A DNA stretch of 64,000 bases from an uncultured Pelagibacteraceae bacterium. GTDB taxonomy: Bacteria > Pseudomonadota > Alphaproteobacteria > Pelagibacterales > Pelagibacteraceae. How positions within the stretch are numbered: the first letter of the stretch is position 1; every line of letters begins with the position of its first letter. The position numbers and the translations under genes were made by a program. The stretch spans positions 25,118-89,117 of the forward strand of contig CABYCO010000002.1 of the NCBI GenBank assembly GCA_902517495.1, written 5' to 3'. The notes below the pieces were generated by a model that was not told where the DNA came from, did no database searches, and worked only from the letters and a program-made list of their open reading frames with translations. Below, in pieces: positions 10,748-20,840 of this stretch.

Positions 10748-11829
10748 ATTTTATTTTGTGCTGTATTCATTAAATAGTGATCAAGAATTACACAATGCAT
10801 CATCGCCTCTCCTATTGGAACCGCTCTGATTCCAACACATGGGTCGTGTCTTCCTTTTACGGATATTGTCGTATTCTTCCCAAATCTGTCAATTGTTTTC
10901 CTTGACGATAAAATAGATGATGTTGGTTTTACTGCAAATGAAACATTTATTTCTTGTCCAGTAGATATTCCTCCAAGAATTCCTCCTGCATTATTTGATT
11001 TGAAAGTAGTTTTACCTTTTTTTTTTAAAATTTCATCAGAGTTTTCTTCACCAGTTAAAATTGCCGAGTTCATCCCCGATCCAATATTTACACCCTTTAC
11101 AGCATTAATGCTCATCATCGCTGCCGCAAGGTCCATATCTAATTTTGAGTATATAGGTGCCCCAAGTCCCAAAGGAACTCCTCTTGCTCTAACCTCAATA
11201 ATTGCTCCACAAGATGATCCAGCTTTTCTTATACCAAGTAAATATTTTTCCCAAAGTTTAATCACAGTTTTATCAGGACAAAAAAATGGGTTACTAGAAA
11301 TTGTTTTGTCTTCCCATTTCTTTAAGTCACATCCTAGTATTCCTAATTGTGTAACAGCACCAACTGCTTGATACTTCTTACCAATTTTATTTTTTAAAAC
11401 AACTTTAGCAATAGCACCTGCCGCAACTCTAGCAGCAGTCTCGCGAGCAGATTGTCTTCCACCACCTCTGTAATCTCGGATCCCATATTTTTTAAAATAA
11501 GTATAATCTGCATGTCCTGGTCTAAATTTATTCTTTATTGTCTCATAATCTCTAGATCTCATATCTTTATTATAAATTATAAGAGAAATTGGAGTTCCAG
11601 TTGTTCTACCCTCAAAAACACCAGATAAAATATTAATTTTATCATCTTCTTTTCTTTGAGTTGTAAATTTAGATTGTCCTGGCTTTCTTTTATTGAGTTC
11701 TTTTTGTATATCGCTTTCTTTTATTGGAATATTTGGAGGGCAGCCATCAATTACACATCCAATAGCTGGACCATGAGACTCTCCCCAAGTGGTAAATCTA
11801 AATAACTTTCCAAAAGTATTAAATGACAT
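10744..11829 (-). CDS. aroC: Chorismate synthase
   Basis: Last shikimate-pathway enzyme, turning EPSP into chorismate with reduced FMN. Seen in the 361-aa sequence: N-terminal [20 protein letters not shown], central [14 protein letters not shown] and [19 protein letters not shown], and C-terminal [19 protein letters not shown], all family signatures. Monocistronic by layout: divergent from pdxH (32-base gap) and convergent with dxs. Confidence 0.98.
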   Translation of the reverse strand: MSFNTFGKLFRFTTWGESHGPAIGCVIDGCPPNIPIKESDIQKELNKRKPGQSKFTTQRKEDDKINILSGVFEGRTTGTPISLIIYNKDMRSRDYETIKNKFRPGHADYTYFKKYGIRDYRGGGRQSARETAARVAAGAIAKVVLKNKIGKKYQAVGAVTQLGILGCDLKKWEDKTISSNPFFCPDKTVIKLWEKYLLGIRKAGSSCGAIIEVRARGVPLGLGAPIYSKLDMDLAAAMMSINAVKGVNIGSGMNSAILTGEENSDEILKKKGKTTFKSNNAGGILGGISTGQEINVSFAVKPTSSILSSRKTIDRFGKNTTISVKGRHDPCVGIRAVPIGEAMMHCVILDHYLMNTAQNKI

Positions 11830-11861
11830 TATTTTAATGTATAAATTATTTTTTTAAATTT

Positions 11862-12485
11862 ATGAACGAAAAAAACTCACTTGGACTAAATCTTTGCTTT
11901 AAAGATCATAATAACCCAATAAAGCTTTTTGAAGAATGGTTCAATAAAGCAAAAAAAACTGAAATTAATGATCCAAACGCATTTGCGGTTGGAACTGTAA
12001 ACAAAAATGGCTTTCCAACAGTTAGAATGGTACTTCTTAAAGATTTTGATAAAAATGGATTTGTTTTCTACACAAACCTTAATAGTGATAAAAGCAAGGC
12101 TATCAAAAATTCCTCAAAAATTTCTATGTGCTTCCACTGGAAAAGTTTACAAAGACAAATTAGAATAATTGGTATTGCTAGTAAGGTAACAAAAAAAGAA
12201 GCTGATGCTTATTACAATTCAAGAGCTTATGGAAGCAGAATTGGTGCTTGGGCCTCAAAGCAAAGTTCTATTTTAAAAAAAAGACAAGATTTATATAAGT
12301 CAATTGAGGAATTTAAGAAAAAATTCCCAAATAAAAATAATATACCACGACCCGAATATTGGTCTGGTTGGAGAATCAAACCTAAAGAAATTGAATTTTG
12401 GTTAGATGGACAGAATCGAGTCCACGAAAGATTAAAATATATTAGAAAAACCAAAAAATGGAAAAAAGTATTATTAAGTCCCTAA
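11862..12485 (+). CDS. pdxH: Pyridoxine/pyridoxamine 5'-phosphate oxidase
   Basis: FMN enzyme that oxidises PNP or PMP to pyridoxal phosphate. Its 207 aa contain the FMN-binding TVRMVLLKDFDKNGFVFYTN, FHWKSLQRQIRI, and the C-terminal EFWLDGQNRVHERLKY with the substrate-binding Arg and His. Divergent from aroC and convergent with ispB, whose stop codon it overlaps (CTAA, 12,482-12,485). Confidence 0.96.
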   Translation: MNEKNSLGLNLCFKDHNNPIKLFEEWFNKAKKTEINDPNAFAVGTVNKNGFPTVRMVLLKDFDKNGFVFYTNLNSDKSKAIKNSSKISMCFHWKSLQRQIRIIGIASKVTKKEADAYYNSRAYGSRIGAWASKQSSILKKRQDLYKSIEEFKKKFPNKNNIPRPEYWSGWRIKPKEIEFWLDGQNRVHERLKYIRKTKKWKKVLLSP

Positions 12486-13495
12486 AAATTTCTTTCAATA
12501 CTAAAAGATGTTAAGTTTTTTAATATATTTTTTTCTTCTGATTCTTCAAATACACTCAAAGAATTAGATGCTAAATTAATATAATGTTCTGCTTTTTTAT
12601 AACACTCATTTATAATATTATTTTTTTTTATTAGATCTAGCACATACTCTAAGTTTTGCTTTTCACGTATATCTTTTTCAAAAAAAGATTTTAATTTTTC
12701 TTTTTCAAACTTGTCAACTTTTTGATAAAGTAAAATTATAGGCAAAGTCACTTTACCCTCGTAAAAGTCATTGCCAATATTTTTTCCAAATAATTTTAAT
12801 TCAGAATTGTAGTCTAATGTATCATCTGCTATTTGAAATGTAAGGCCTAGGTTTTTTCCATAAAATTCTAATGCATTTTTAAATTTTAAATCTTTTTCAG
12901 CTATAATTGCTCCAACTTTAGTAGCTGCTGCAAATAGAGAGGCAGTTTTTGATGAAATAATATTTAGATATGTTTCTTCTAAGATATCTATTTCTTTATT
13001 GTGTTGTAACTGAAGAACTTCACCTTGTGCTATTTCAGAAGATGTAGTTGCTAAAAGTTTTAATAATTCTAGATTCCCGTCCTCTACCATCATTTCAAAA
13101 CATTTACTAAGTAAATAATCACCTACTAAAATTGAGGAATGATTCCCCCATATTGTGTTCAAAGTTTTTTTTCCTCTTCTCAGATCAGCACTGTCTATTA
13201 CATCGTCATGCATTAAAGTTGCTGCATGTATAAGTTCTACACAAGCTGCAAGATTTACATCCCTTAATCCTTTTTGATATTCACAAATTTTAGCACTTTG
13301 CAAGGTTAAGAGTGCTCTTAACCTTTTTCCACCAGTTTTTAAATGATACTTGGTCATCTTTTGAACCAAGTCAACCTTACTTGCTAGTCTAGAATTAATT
13401 TTTTCTTCAACTAGAATCAATTTATCATCAACAGAATTTTTTAAATCCTCATAAGAATTATTAATTTGTTTTTTTAACTGTATTACAGTTCCCAT
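12482..13495 (-). CDS. ispB: Long-chain polyprenyl diphosphate synthase (octaprenyl/decaprenyl type)
   Basis: Builds the side chain of ubiquinone from FPP and IPP. The 337-aa sequence has the first aspartate-rich motif HDDVIDSADLRRGKKT (Asp at about 97, 98, 101) and the second QIADDTLDY near residue 220. The residues before the first motif are small (AATLM), which fits a long-chain product; exact chain length cannot be read from sequence. It is divergent from the S49 peptidase gene across a 110-base gap. Confidence 0.92.
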   Translation of the reverse strand: MGTVIQLKKQINNSYEDLKNSVDDKLILVEEKINSRLASKVDLVQKMTKYHLKTGGKRLRALLTLQSAKICEYQKGLRDVNLAACVELIHAATLMHDDVIDSADLRRGKKTLNTIWGNHSSILVGDYLLSKCFEMMVEDGNLELLKLLATTSSEIAQGEVLQLQHNKEIDILEETYLNIISSKTASLFAAATKVGAIIAEKDLKFKNALEFYGKNLGLTFQIADDTLDYNSELKLFGKNIGNDFYEGKVTLPIILLYQKVDKFEKEKLKSFFEKDIREKQNLEYVLDLIKKNNIINECYKKAEHYINLASNSLSVFEESEEKNILKNLTSFSIERNF

Positions 13496-13537
13496 ATTTT
13501 AAAACTATTATATCCAATTTATTAATATACTTATCAA

Positions 13538-13565
13538 TTGACGCACCTTATTCTTTAATTATAAC
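13538..13565 (+). promoter_or_regulatory. Candidate promoter of the S49 peptidase-glyQS-ppdK run
   Basis: TTGACG (13,538-13,543), a 16-base spacer and TATAAC (13,560-13,565) resemble a sigma-70 promoter. A second TATAAT lies at 13,573-13,578. The coding start is at 13,606. Confidence 0.45.
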
Positions 13566-13605
13566 TAGGGTTTATAATATATTAAAAAAACTTATAACAA
13601 TTCTA

Positions 13606-14415
13606 ATGTTCTCATTTTTTAAAAAAAAAAAGATAATAAGTCATCTTAGATTATCAGGAGTTATAGGAAATGTTGGAAGGTTCAGACAAGGAATAGAATA
13701 CTCAAGTGAGGAAGAGATAATAAAAAAGGCTTTTTCGGTAAAGAAAGCTTTGGCCGTTGCAATTACAATTAACTCACCAGGAGGTTCTCCAGTACAATCA
13801 CATTTAATTTACAAACTAATAAAAGAGCAATCTAAAAAAACAAAAAAAAAAGTAATTGTTTTTGCTGAAGATGTGGCGGCATCTGGTGGATATCTTATTT
13901 CATGTGCCGGTGATGAAATTTATGCTAACTCAAGTTCAATCATAGGATCTATCGGAGTTATTTCTGCATCATTTGGTTTCAAAAATCTAATTGAAAAAAT
14001 TGGGATTGAAAGAAGAGTTTACACCGCTGGGAAAAATAAAAGTACTTTAGATCCTTTTTTGGATGAAAAAGAAGAAGATATTAATCGTTTAAAGAATATT
14101 CAATTAGAAATACATCAAGATTTTATAGATGTCGTTGAGGAGAGTAGAAAAGAGAAACTAAACAAAAACTCTGGTATTGAACTTTTCTCTGGAGAATTTT
14201 GGGCAGGAAAAAAAGCAAAAGAATTAGGACTAATCGATGGATTAGGAAATGCAGAGCAAATATTAAGAGAGAAATATGGTGAAGATATAGAAATTAAGAA
14301 ATTTGGAAAAAGTAAAGGGTGGTTATCAAAAAAGCTATCATCTTCAGAAAATTATACTGATAAAATAATTAGTTTATTAGAAGAAAGATCAATTTGGCAA
14401 AGGTATGGTCTCTGA
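13606..14415 (+). CDS. sppA: Signal peptide peptidase SppA / S49 family serine protease
   Basis: S49 peptidase with a Ser-Lys dyad that cleaves signal-peptide remnants or membrane proteins. The short 269-aa (single-domain) form has the nucleophile in [11 protein letters not shown] (Ser about 93), the [14 protein letters not shown] strand, and the likely general-base Lys in [12 protein letters not shown] (about 145). No clear N-terminal membrane anchor is seen, only a short basic start, so a cytoplasmic-face form is likely. It overlaps glyQ by 11 bases. Confidence 0.9.
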   Translation: MFSFFKKKKIISHLRLSGVIGNVGRFRQGIEYSSEEEIIKKAFSVKKALAVAITINSPGGSPVQSHLIYKLIKEQSKKTKKKVIVFAEDVAASGGYLISCAGDEIYANSSSIIGSIGVISASFGFKNLIEKIGIERRVYTAGKNKSTLDPFLDEKEEDINRLKNIQLEIHQDFIDVVEESRKEKLNKNSGIELFSGEFWAGKKAKELGLIDGLGNAEQILREKYGEDIEIKKFGKSKGWLSKKLSSSENYTDKIISLLEERSIWQRYGL

Positions 14416-15277
14416 AATAAAAAAAAAAACTTTATCTTTTCAAGATACAATCTTTAACTTACAAAAGTACTGGTCTAAAAAAGGTTGTGTGATATTACAA
14501 CCGTATGATCTAGAGGTAGGAGCTGGGACATTCCATCCAGCAACTACTCTAAGATCGCTAGGCCCAAAACCATGGAAAACTGCATATGTTCAACCATCAC
14601 GCAGACCGACTGATGGAAGATATGGTGACAACCCTAATAGATTGCAACATTACTATCAATTCCAGGTTTTAATTAAACCTTCACCAAAAGAAATAAAAAA
14701 AATGTATTTAAATAGTTTGTCATCAATAGGTATTAATCATGACGAACACGATATAAGGTTTGTTGAGGATGACTGGGAAAGTCCTACATTAGGAGCGGCA
14801 GGTCTTGGATGGGAAGTTTGGTGTGATGGTATGGAAGTTACACAATTTACCTATTTCCAACAAATGGCAGGAGTTGAATGTAAACCTGTATCTGTTGAAA
14901 TTACATATGGATTAGAGAGATTGTGCATGTTTATTCAAAATAAAAAAAGTGTTTTTGATTTAATTTGGAATGATGAAGGAATTACTTACAAAGATGTTTT
15001 TCATCAATCAGAGAAAGAATTCTCAGCATATAATTTTGAATATGCCAATACTGATAATTTATTTAAAACATTTGAAATGCTTGAAGAAGAAACAAAGTTA
15101 TTAGTTGAAAAAAAGATTTCTCTTCCAGCATATGATCAATGTTTAAAATGCAGTCATGTCTTCAATATTTTAGATGCAAGAGGAGTGATTAGTGTAGCAC
15201 AAAGGGCTGAGTATATTGCGAGAATAAGGGAACTAACTAAATCAATTGGGAAAGTTTGGATTGAAAGCCAAGGTTAA
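14405..15277 (+). CDS. glyQ: Glycyl-tRNA synthetase alpha subunit
   Basis: Catalytic subunit of the bacterial alpha2-beta2 glycyl-tRNA synthetase. The 290-aa sequence shows [33 protein letters not shown] and [14 protein letters not shown], all strongly conserved. It overlaps the upstream peptidase gene by 11 bases and shares 1 base with glyS, so the subunits are made together. Confidence 0.98.
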   Translation: MVSEIKKKTLSFQDTIFNLQKYWSKKGCVILQPYDLEVGAGTFHPATTLRSLGPKPWKTAYVQPSRRPTDGRYGDNPNRLQHYYQFQVLIKPSPKEIKKMYLNSLSSIGINHDEHDIRFVEDDWESPTLGAAGLGWEVWCDGMEVTQFTYFQQMAGVECKPVSVEITYGLERLCMFIQNKKSVFDLIWNDEGITYKDVFHQSEKEFSAYNFEYANTDNLFKTFEMLEEETKLLVEKKISLPAYDQCLKCSHVFNILDARGVISVAQRAEYIARIRELTKSIGKVWIESQG

Positions 15278-17340
15278 TGTCAGAATTATTTGTAGAGTTA
15301 TTTAGTGAGGAAATTCCTGCAAGGCTTCAAATAAACGCAAGGAATGAATTAAAAAAAAATATTAAAAATTTTTTTGTTGATAACCAAATTAAATTCAACG
15401 AAAATTTCAAAGTTTATTCAACGCCAAATAGATTAGTTCTACATATTGATAAAATCCCTAATGAAATCAAATTAAAATCAGAGGAAATTAAAGGTCCAAA
15501 TGTTAATGCTCCTGAAAAGGCATTAGAGGGATTTATTAGATCAAACAATACAATATTAGAAAAAATCTTTACGAAAAATACTGAGAAAGGTGAATTCTAT
15601 TTTTTTAAAAAAGAGTCTAGAAAAATAAAAGTTTCAGATTTACTAGAAAAAAATTTAAGTGAAATCTTAGCAAATATAGCGTGGAATAAATCAATGAAAT
15701 GGGCAAATTATGATCTTTATTGGGGAAGACCTCTTAAATCTATTTTAGCAATATTTAATAAAAAACCTTTAAATTTTGTTTTTAACCACATAAGTAGCTC
15801 TAACAAAACTTTTATAGATAAATCACTAGAAGAAGGTGTAAAAATTTTTAACGACTTTAATTCGTATTTAAAATTTTTTAAACAAAAAGGTATTATAATT
15901 GATCAATATTTGAGAAAAAAAATAATACAGAATAAAATTAATGAAATAATTCTAAAAAAAAATTTAAAAATCGAACAGAATGATAGACTCATAGATGAAA
16001 TAGTAAATATAGTTGAAAAGCCAGTGGTAATTGTTTGTGATTTTGACAATAATTTTTTAAATATCCCCAGTGAAATATTGATTACGACAATGCAAAATCA
16101 TCAAAAATATTTACCAACTTTTGATAAAAAAAATAATCTTACAAATAATTTTTTTGTAGTTTCAGATATAAAAGACACTAAAGGTTTTGTTAAATTAGGA
16201 AATGAGAGAGTGATTGAAGCAAGATTAAGTGATGCTGAGTTTTTTTGGGAAAAAAATAAAACCCAAAATTTAGTAAAACAAGTAGATAAATTAAAAAATA
16301 TAAATTATTTTAAAGGTTTAGGATCCTACTTTGACAAAATTCAACGTATGAGAAAATTATCATCATTAATTTCTGATGATTTTTTAATTAGTAAAGATAA
16401 AATTGAAATAGCTTCATCAATTTGTAAAGTTGATTTAATGTCTGATCTTGTTGGAGAGTTTCCAGAACTCCAAGGTATTGTTGGAGGTCATTTTGCAAAG
16501 TTCCAAGGGTTTGATAAAGAAGTTTGTCTTGCTGTATCTGAACAATATTTGCCTAACGGGATGGAAAGTAAATTACCAAAAAAAATGTACAGTGTTGCTT
16601 TATCTTTAAGTGATAAAATAGACTCATTAGTAGGTTTTTTTGGAATTAATCTGAAACCTACTAGTTCAAAAGACCCATATGCCATAAGAAGAATGGCTAT
16701 AAGTCTTGTCAGATTAATTGTTGAAAATGAAATAAAAATCAAACTAAGAGATTTAATTGTTTACACCTGTTCAGTATATAGAGAACAGGGCTATGAATTT
16801 GATACCAAAAAGATACAAAACGAATTAAGTGATTTCATAATTGAAAGATTAAAAAATTATTTAAAAGAAAAAAAGGTAAGACAAGATTTAATTGAAAGCT
16901 CAACATTTTTGCTTGGATTGGATGATTTATTAAAGGCTTATAAAAAATCTATATGTTTAAATAAAAATATTAAAAAAGAAATCGGTTTTGAAACTATTGC
17001 GGCATACAAAAGGTCTTCAAATATATTAAATACTGAAGAAAAAATGTCTATAGAATCTCTTGGTTTTGCAGATACAGGTTTATTTAAAAATGATTATGAG
17101 AAAAAACTATATAAAAAAATAAATGATATAAGAAAATATTTTTTGAGTGTTGGAAAAGACGAAAACTACGAGGAAAGTCTAAAAATTTTATCAAGCATAA
17201 AGAACGAGTTAAACGATTTTTTTGATAATGTTATTGTTAATGATGAAGATATAATAATAAAAAAAAATAGATTGGAATTATTAAATATGTTGTGCAAAAC
17301 TTTTGATAACTATTTTAATTTTTCAAAAATAGAAACTTAG
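15277..17340 (+). CDS. glyS: Glycyl-tRNA synthetase beta subunit
   Basis: Beta subunit needed for tRNA-Gly recognition and full activity. The 687-aa protein begins with the typical SELFVELFSEEIPARLQ and contains the HD-like middle region (LVGEFPELQGIVGGHFAKFQG; then SKDPYAIRRMAISLVRL). The C-terminal anticodon-binding part is Lys-rich. It abuts ppdK with a 1-base gap. Confidence 0.98.
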   Translation: MSELFVELFSEEIPARLQINARNELKKNIKNFFVDNQIKFNENFKVYSTPNRLVLHIDKIPNEIKLKSEEIKGPNVNAPEKALEGFIRSNNTILEKIFTKNTEKGEFYFFKKESRKIKVSDLLEKNLSEILANIAWNKSMKWANYDLYWGRPLKSILAIFNKKPLNFVFNHISSSNKTFIDKSLEEGVKIFNDFNSYLKFFKQKGIIIDQYLRKKIIQNKINEIILKKNLKIEQNDRLIDEIVNIVEKPVVIVCDFDNNFLNIPSEILITTMQNHQKYLPTFDKKNNLTNNFFVVSDIKDTKGFVKLGNERVIEARLSDAEFFWEKNKTQNLVKQVDKLKNINYFKGLGSYFDKIQRMRKLSSLISDDFLISKDKIEIASSICKVDLMSDLVGEFPELQGIVGGHFAKFQGFDKEVCLAVSEQYLPNGMESKLPKKMYSVALSLSDKIDSLVGFFGINLKPTSSKDPYAIRRMAISLVRLIVENEIKIKLRDLIVYTCSVYREQGYEFDTKKIQNELSDFIIERLKNYLKEKKVRQDLIESSTFLLGLDDLLKAYKKSICLNKNIKKEIGFETIAAYKRSSNILNTEEKMSIESLGFADTGLFKNDYEKKLYKKINDIRKYFLSVGKDENYEESLKILSSIKNELNDFFDNVIVNDEDIIIKKNRLELLNMLCKTFDNYFNFSKIET

Positions 17341-17341
17341 T

Positions 17342-20002
17342 ATGAAAAAATTTATATTTAATTTCAAATCAAATAAAATAAAAAAAATTAAACTTCCAAA
17401 AAATATTCTTGGTGGCAAAGGTGCTAATCTTTCTGAGATGGGAAGAATGGGGTTACCGGTACCCCCTGGTTTTACAATATCTACTGAGGTATGTGATTTG
17501 TTTTATAAGAATAAAAAAAAATTAAATAAAAAAATACTTAATGAAATAAATAAAGAATTAAAATTCATTGAAAAAGACTCAGGAAAAAAATTTGGAGATA
17601 TAAAAAATCCTCTTTTAGTTTCTGTAAGATCTGGCGCTAGGGTTTCTATGCCTGGTATGATGGATACAATTTTAAATCTAGGTCTAAACGATAATACTGT
17701 AATAGCACTTGCAAAAAATACCTCAAATTTAAGATTTGCAAATGATAGTTATAGGCGTTTTATTCAAATGTATTCTAATGTTGTATTGGGAATCGAAGGT
17801 TATCACTTTGAGGATATAATTGAGAACTATAAGTTAACAAAAGGAGTATTACTAGACACAGAATTAGATGAGTATGACTGGGAATATTTAATAAAAGATT
17901 TTAAAAACATTGTAAAAGAAAAAACAAAAAAAAATTTCCCACAAAGCGTCAAAGAACAACTGGTGGGAGCTATAAGTGCTGTTTTTTTATCTTGGGAAAG
18001 TCACAGAGCAAAAATCTATAGAAAATTAAATCAAATACCGTCTAATTGGGGTACAGCAGTTAATATACAATCAATGGTTTTTGGAAATATGGGAAATGAT
18101 TGTGCAACTGGTGTAGTGTTTACCAGAAATCCATCAGATGGATCAAAAAATATTTATGGAGAATATTTAATAAATGCGCAAGGAGAAGATGTTGTTGCTG
18201 GAACCAGAACACCACAACATATTACAAAAAAAGCTAGAGTTGAATCAAAAGAAACTCTTAAGTCAATGGAGGAGGCAATGCCAGCGACATACAAGGAACT
18301 AAAGAATATTTTAACTAAATTAGAAAAACATTACAAAGATATGCAGGATGTTGAATTTACTGTTGAAAATAGAAAACTTTGGATGCTTCAAACGCGTTCT
18401 GGGAAACGAACAGCCAAGTCTGCCGTTAAAATTGCAGTAGATATGGTTAAAGAAAAATTGATTACTAAAAAAGATGCAATATTGCGAATAGAACCAAGTT
18501 CTTTAGACACATTGCTTCATCCAACTTTAGATGAAAAAGCAAACTTAGAAGTAATTGGGTCAGGCTTACCCGCATCACCAGGTGCCGCAAGTGGGAAAGT
18601 TGTTTTCACTTCTGAGGAGGCTGAAAGACTAAATAATATGATGCAAAGCACAATATTAGTTCGTGTAGAAACCTCACCAGAAGATATACATGGTATGCAT
18701 GCAGCAAAAGGAATACTTACCTCAAGAGGAGGTATGACAAGTCATGCTGCAGTAGTTGCTAGAGGGATGGGACGACCATGTGTTTCTGGATCTAGTCAAA
18801 TAGAAATTGATTATGAAAATAAATTATTCAAAACAAACAATAAAGTAATTAAAGAGGGTGAAATAATTACAATTGATGGTTCGACAGGTAGAATAATTAT
18901 TGGAGAGATAAAAACAGTTAAACCAGAAATATCGGGTGACTTCTCAAAAATAATGACTTGGTCTGATGATTTTAGAAAATTAAAAATTAGAACTAATTCT
19001 GAGACACCATTAGATAGCAAAACTGCTAGAGAATTTGGTGCAGAGGGTATTGGTTTGTGTAGAACTGAACATATGTTTTTTGATGAAGAAAGAATTTTAT
19101 CAGTAAGAGAAATGATATTATCAAAAACAATAGAAGATCGATCTAATGCACTGAAAAAGCTATTACCGCATCAAAAAAAAGATTTTATTGAAATATTTAA
19201 GATAATGAAAGGCTTACCAGTAACAGTAAGGTTGCTTGACCCACCGCTACATGAATTTTTGCCAAAAAGTGAAAATGAAATTAATGATGTTGCAGTTTCA
19301 CTTAATATTCCCATTAAAGAACTTGAAGTTAGAATTTCAGAACTTCATGAACAAAATCCAATGCTAGGTCATAGAGGTTGTAGATTGGCAATTTCATTCC
19401 CTGAAATTTATGAGATGCAGTGTACTGCAATTTTTGAAGCTTTAGTTGAATGTAAAAAGCAAAAAATTCAATCAACTATGCCTGAAATTATGATCCCTTT
19501 AGTTTCAACAGAAGCAGAAATAAAAATTATGAAAGATTTAGTCATTAGGGTTGCAAAAAAAGTTCAAGATGATAATAAAATTAAAATTGATTTTTTAGTT
19601 GGAACAATGATTGAATTGCCTAGAGCTGCAATAAAGGCAAAAGATATAGCTAAACACGCTGAATTTTTTAGTTTTGGAACAAACGATTTAACTCAAACTA
19701 CATTTGGAATTAGCAGAGATGATAGTGGTAAATTCCTTAATGATTATATCGAGAACAAAATTTTTGATATTGATCCTTTTGTATCAATTGATGATGGAGT
19801 TGGAGACTTAATAAAAATTGCAACAGATAAAGGCAGAAAACAAAACAAAAAAATTAAACTTGGAATTTGTGGTGAGCATGGTGGAGATCCTAAAAGTATA
19901 GAATTTTGTGCAAAAACTGGATTAGATTATGTGTCTTGTTCACCCTATAGAGTTCCAGTTGCAAGATTAGCAGCAGCACAAGCTCAACTAAAAAAAAATT
20001 AA
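17342..20002 (+). CDS. ppdK: Pyruvate, phosphate dikinase
   Basis: Interconverts pyruvate + ATP + Pi and PEP + AMP + PPi. All three domains are present in 886 aa: N-terminal ATP-grasp (LGGKGANLSEM), the central phosphohistidine domain (GGMTSHAAVVARGMGRPCVS, His about 467) and the C-terminal PEP/pyruvate TIM barrel ending with LGICGEHGGDPKSIEFC, where the Cys near residue 842 is the expected acid-base residue. In a SAR11 cell it would serve pyruvate-PEP exchange and gluconeogenesis; direction cannot be read from sequence. Its stop overlaps nadC by the TTAA tetranucleotide. Confidence 0.98.
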   Translation: MKKFIFNFKSNKIKKIKLPKNILGGKGANLSEMGRMGLPVPPGFTISTEVCDLFYKNKKKLNKKILNEINKELKFIEKDSGKKFGDIKNPLLVSVRSGARVSMPGMMDTILNLGLNDNTVIALAKNTSNLRFANDSYRRFIQMYSNVVLGIEGYHFEDIIENYKLTKGVLLDTELDEYDWEYLIKDFKNIVKEKTKKNFPQSVKEQLVGAISAVFLSWESHRAKIYRKLNQIPSNWGTAVNIQSMVFGNMGNDCATGVVFTRNPSDGSKNIYGEYLINAQGEDVVAGTRTPQHITKKARVESKETLKSMEEAMPATYKELKNILTKLEKHYKDMQDVEFTVENRKLWMLQTRSGKRTAKSAVKIAVDMVKEKLITKKDAILRIEPSSLDTLLHPTLDEKANLEVIGSGLPASPGAASGKVVFTSEEAERLNNMMQSTILVRVETSPEDIHGMHAAKGILTSRGGMTSHAAVVARGMGRPCVSGSSQIEIDYENKLFKTNNKVIKEGEIITIDGSTGRIIIGEIKTVKPEISGDFSKIMTWSDDFRKLKIRTNSETPLDSKTAREFGAEGIGLCRTEHMFFDEERILSVREMILSKTIEDRSNALKKLLPHQKKDFIEIFKIMKGLPVTVRLLDPPLHEFLPKSENEINDVAVSLNIPIKELEVRISELHEQNPMLGHRGCRLAISFPEIYEMQCTAIFEALVECKKQKIQSTMPEIMIPLVSTEAEIKIMKDLVIRVAKKVQDDNKIKIDFLVGTMIELPRAAIKAKDIAKHAEFFSFGTNDLTQTTFGISRDDSGKFLNDYIENKIFDIDPFVSIDDGVGDLIKIATDKGRKQNKKIKLGICGEHGGDPKSIEFCAKTGLDYVSCSPYRVPVARLAAAQAQLKKN

Positions 20003-20835
20003 ATTTCTAATTTTAAATCCAAAGCTTGAATACTATGTGTTAATTCACCTACCGATATTCTATCAACGTTTGTTGCAGCTAGTTTTTTTACATTTTTTAA
20101 AGTTATTCCCCCAGAGGCTTCAGTCTCATATTTTCCTTTTGCATGTTTAATAGCCACTTTTAAATTTTTTGGACTCATGTTATCAAAAAGAACTGTATTA
20201 AAATTTAGTCCATTTATTCTTTTAAATTGCTTCAAGGTGTCTACCTCAACAGTAATTTTTCTTTTTTTTTTATTTTTAATTGCTTTTTTCACTATTTCTT
20301 CAAATTTCTTTGATGAGGCTAGATGATTATCTTTAATTAAAAATTCATCACTTAAATTAAATCTGTGATTAGTCCCACCTCCTAGTTTTACGGCATATTT
20401 TTGAATAACTCTTAGATTAGGAATTGTTTTTCTAGTGCAGCATATTTTTGTTTTCTTGCCTACTTTTTTTACAAATTTATTGGTTTTGGTTGCAATGCCA
20501 GAGATATGAGAAAGAAAATTTAGAGCAACTCTTTCTCCAATTAATATATTTTTAATTCTACCTTCAATTATAGCAATTACAGACCCTTTACTAATTTTTG
20601 ATCCCTCTTTTTTTTTTGTATGAAATTTAATATTTCTGTCTAATAAATTAAATGTTTGTTTAGCAAATTCTAATCCACCTATAATACCTTTTTCATTACT
20701 TATTAGGTTAACTTTTGAAATTGAATTATTATTTAGTAGATTTGTTGTAATATCTCCTGAAGGATATAGATCCTCATTAAGAGCTAACTTACAGGCTGAT
20801 TGGATAAAATTTTTACTTAATTGAATTTTTGGCAC
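19999..20835 (-). CDS. nadC: Quinolinate phosphoribosyltransferase (carboxylating)
   Basis: Turns quinolinate and PRPP into nicotinate mononucleotide. The 278-aa sequence shows EDLYPSGDITTNLL near the N-terminus, the CTRKTIPNLRVIQKYAVKLG substrate-binding stretch and RFNLSDEFLIKDNHL. It follows nadA by 5 bases, forming a nadA-nadC unit. NadB or aspartate dehydrogenase is not in the window. Confidence 0.97.
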   Translation of the reverse strand: MPKIQLSKNFIQSACKLALNEDLYPSGDITTNLLNNNSISKVNLISNEKGIIGGLEFAKQTFNLLDRNIKFHTKKKEGSKISKGSVIAIIEGRIKNILIGERVALNFLSHISGIATKTNKFVKKVGKKTKICCTRKTIPNLRVIQKYAVKLGGGTNHRFNLSDEFLIKDNHLASSKKFEEIVKKAIKNKKKRKITVEVDTLKQFKRINGLNFNTVLFDNMSPKNLKVAIKHAKGKYETEASGGITLKNVKKLAATNVDRISVGELTHSIQALDLKLEI

Positions 20836-20840
20836 AGAAT

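Noticed and set aside
11000..11371. 123-aa plus-strand open frame inside aroC
   Set aside because: It is antisense to a fully conserved chorismate synthase and has no family resemblance; it is a shadow frame.
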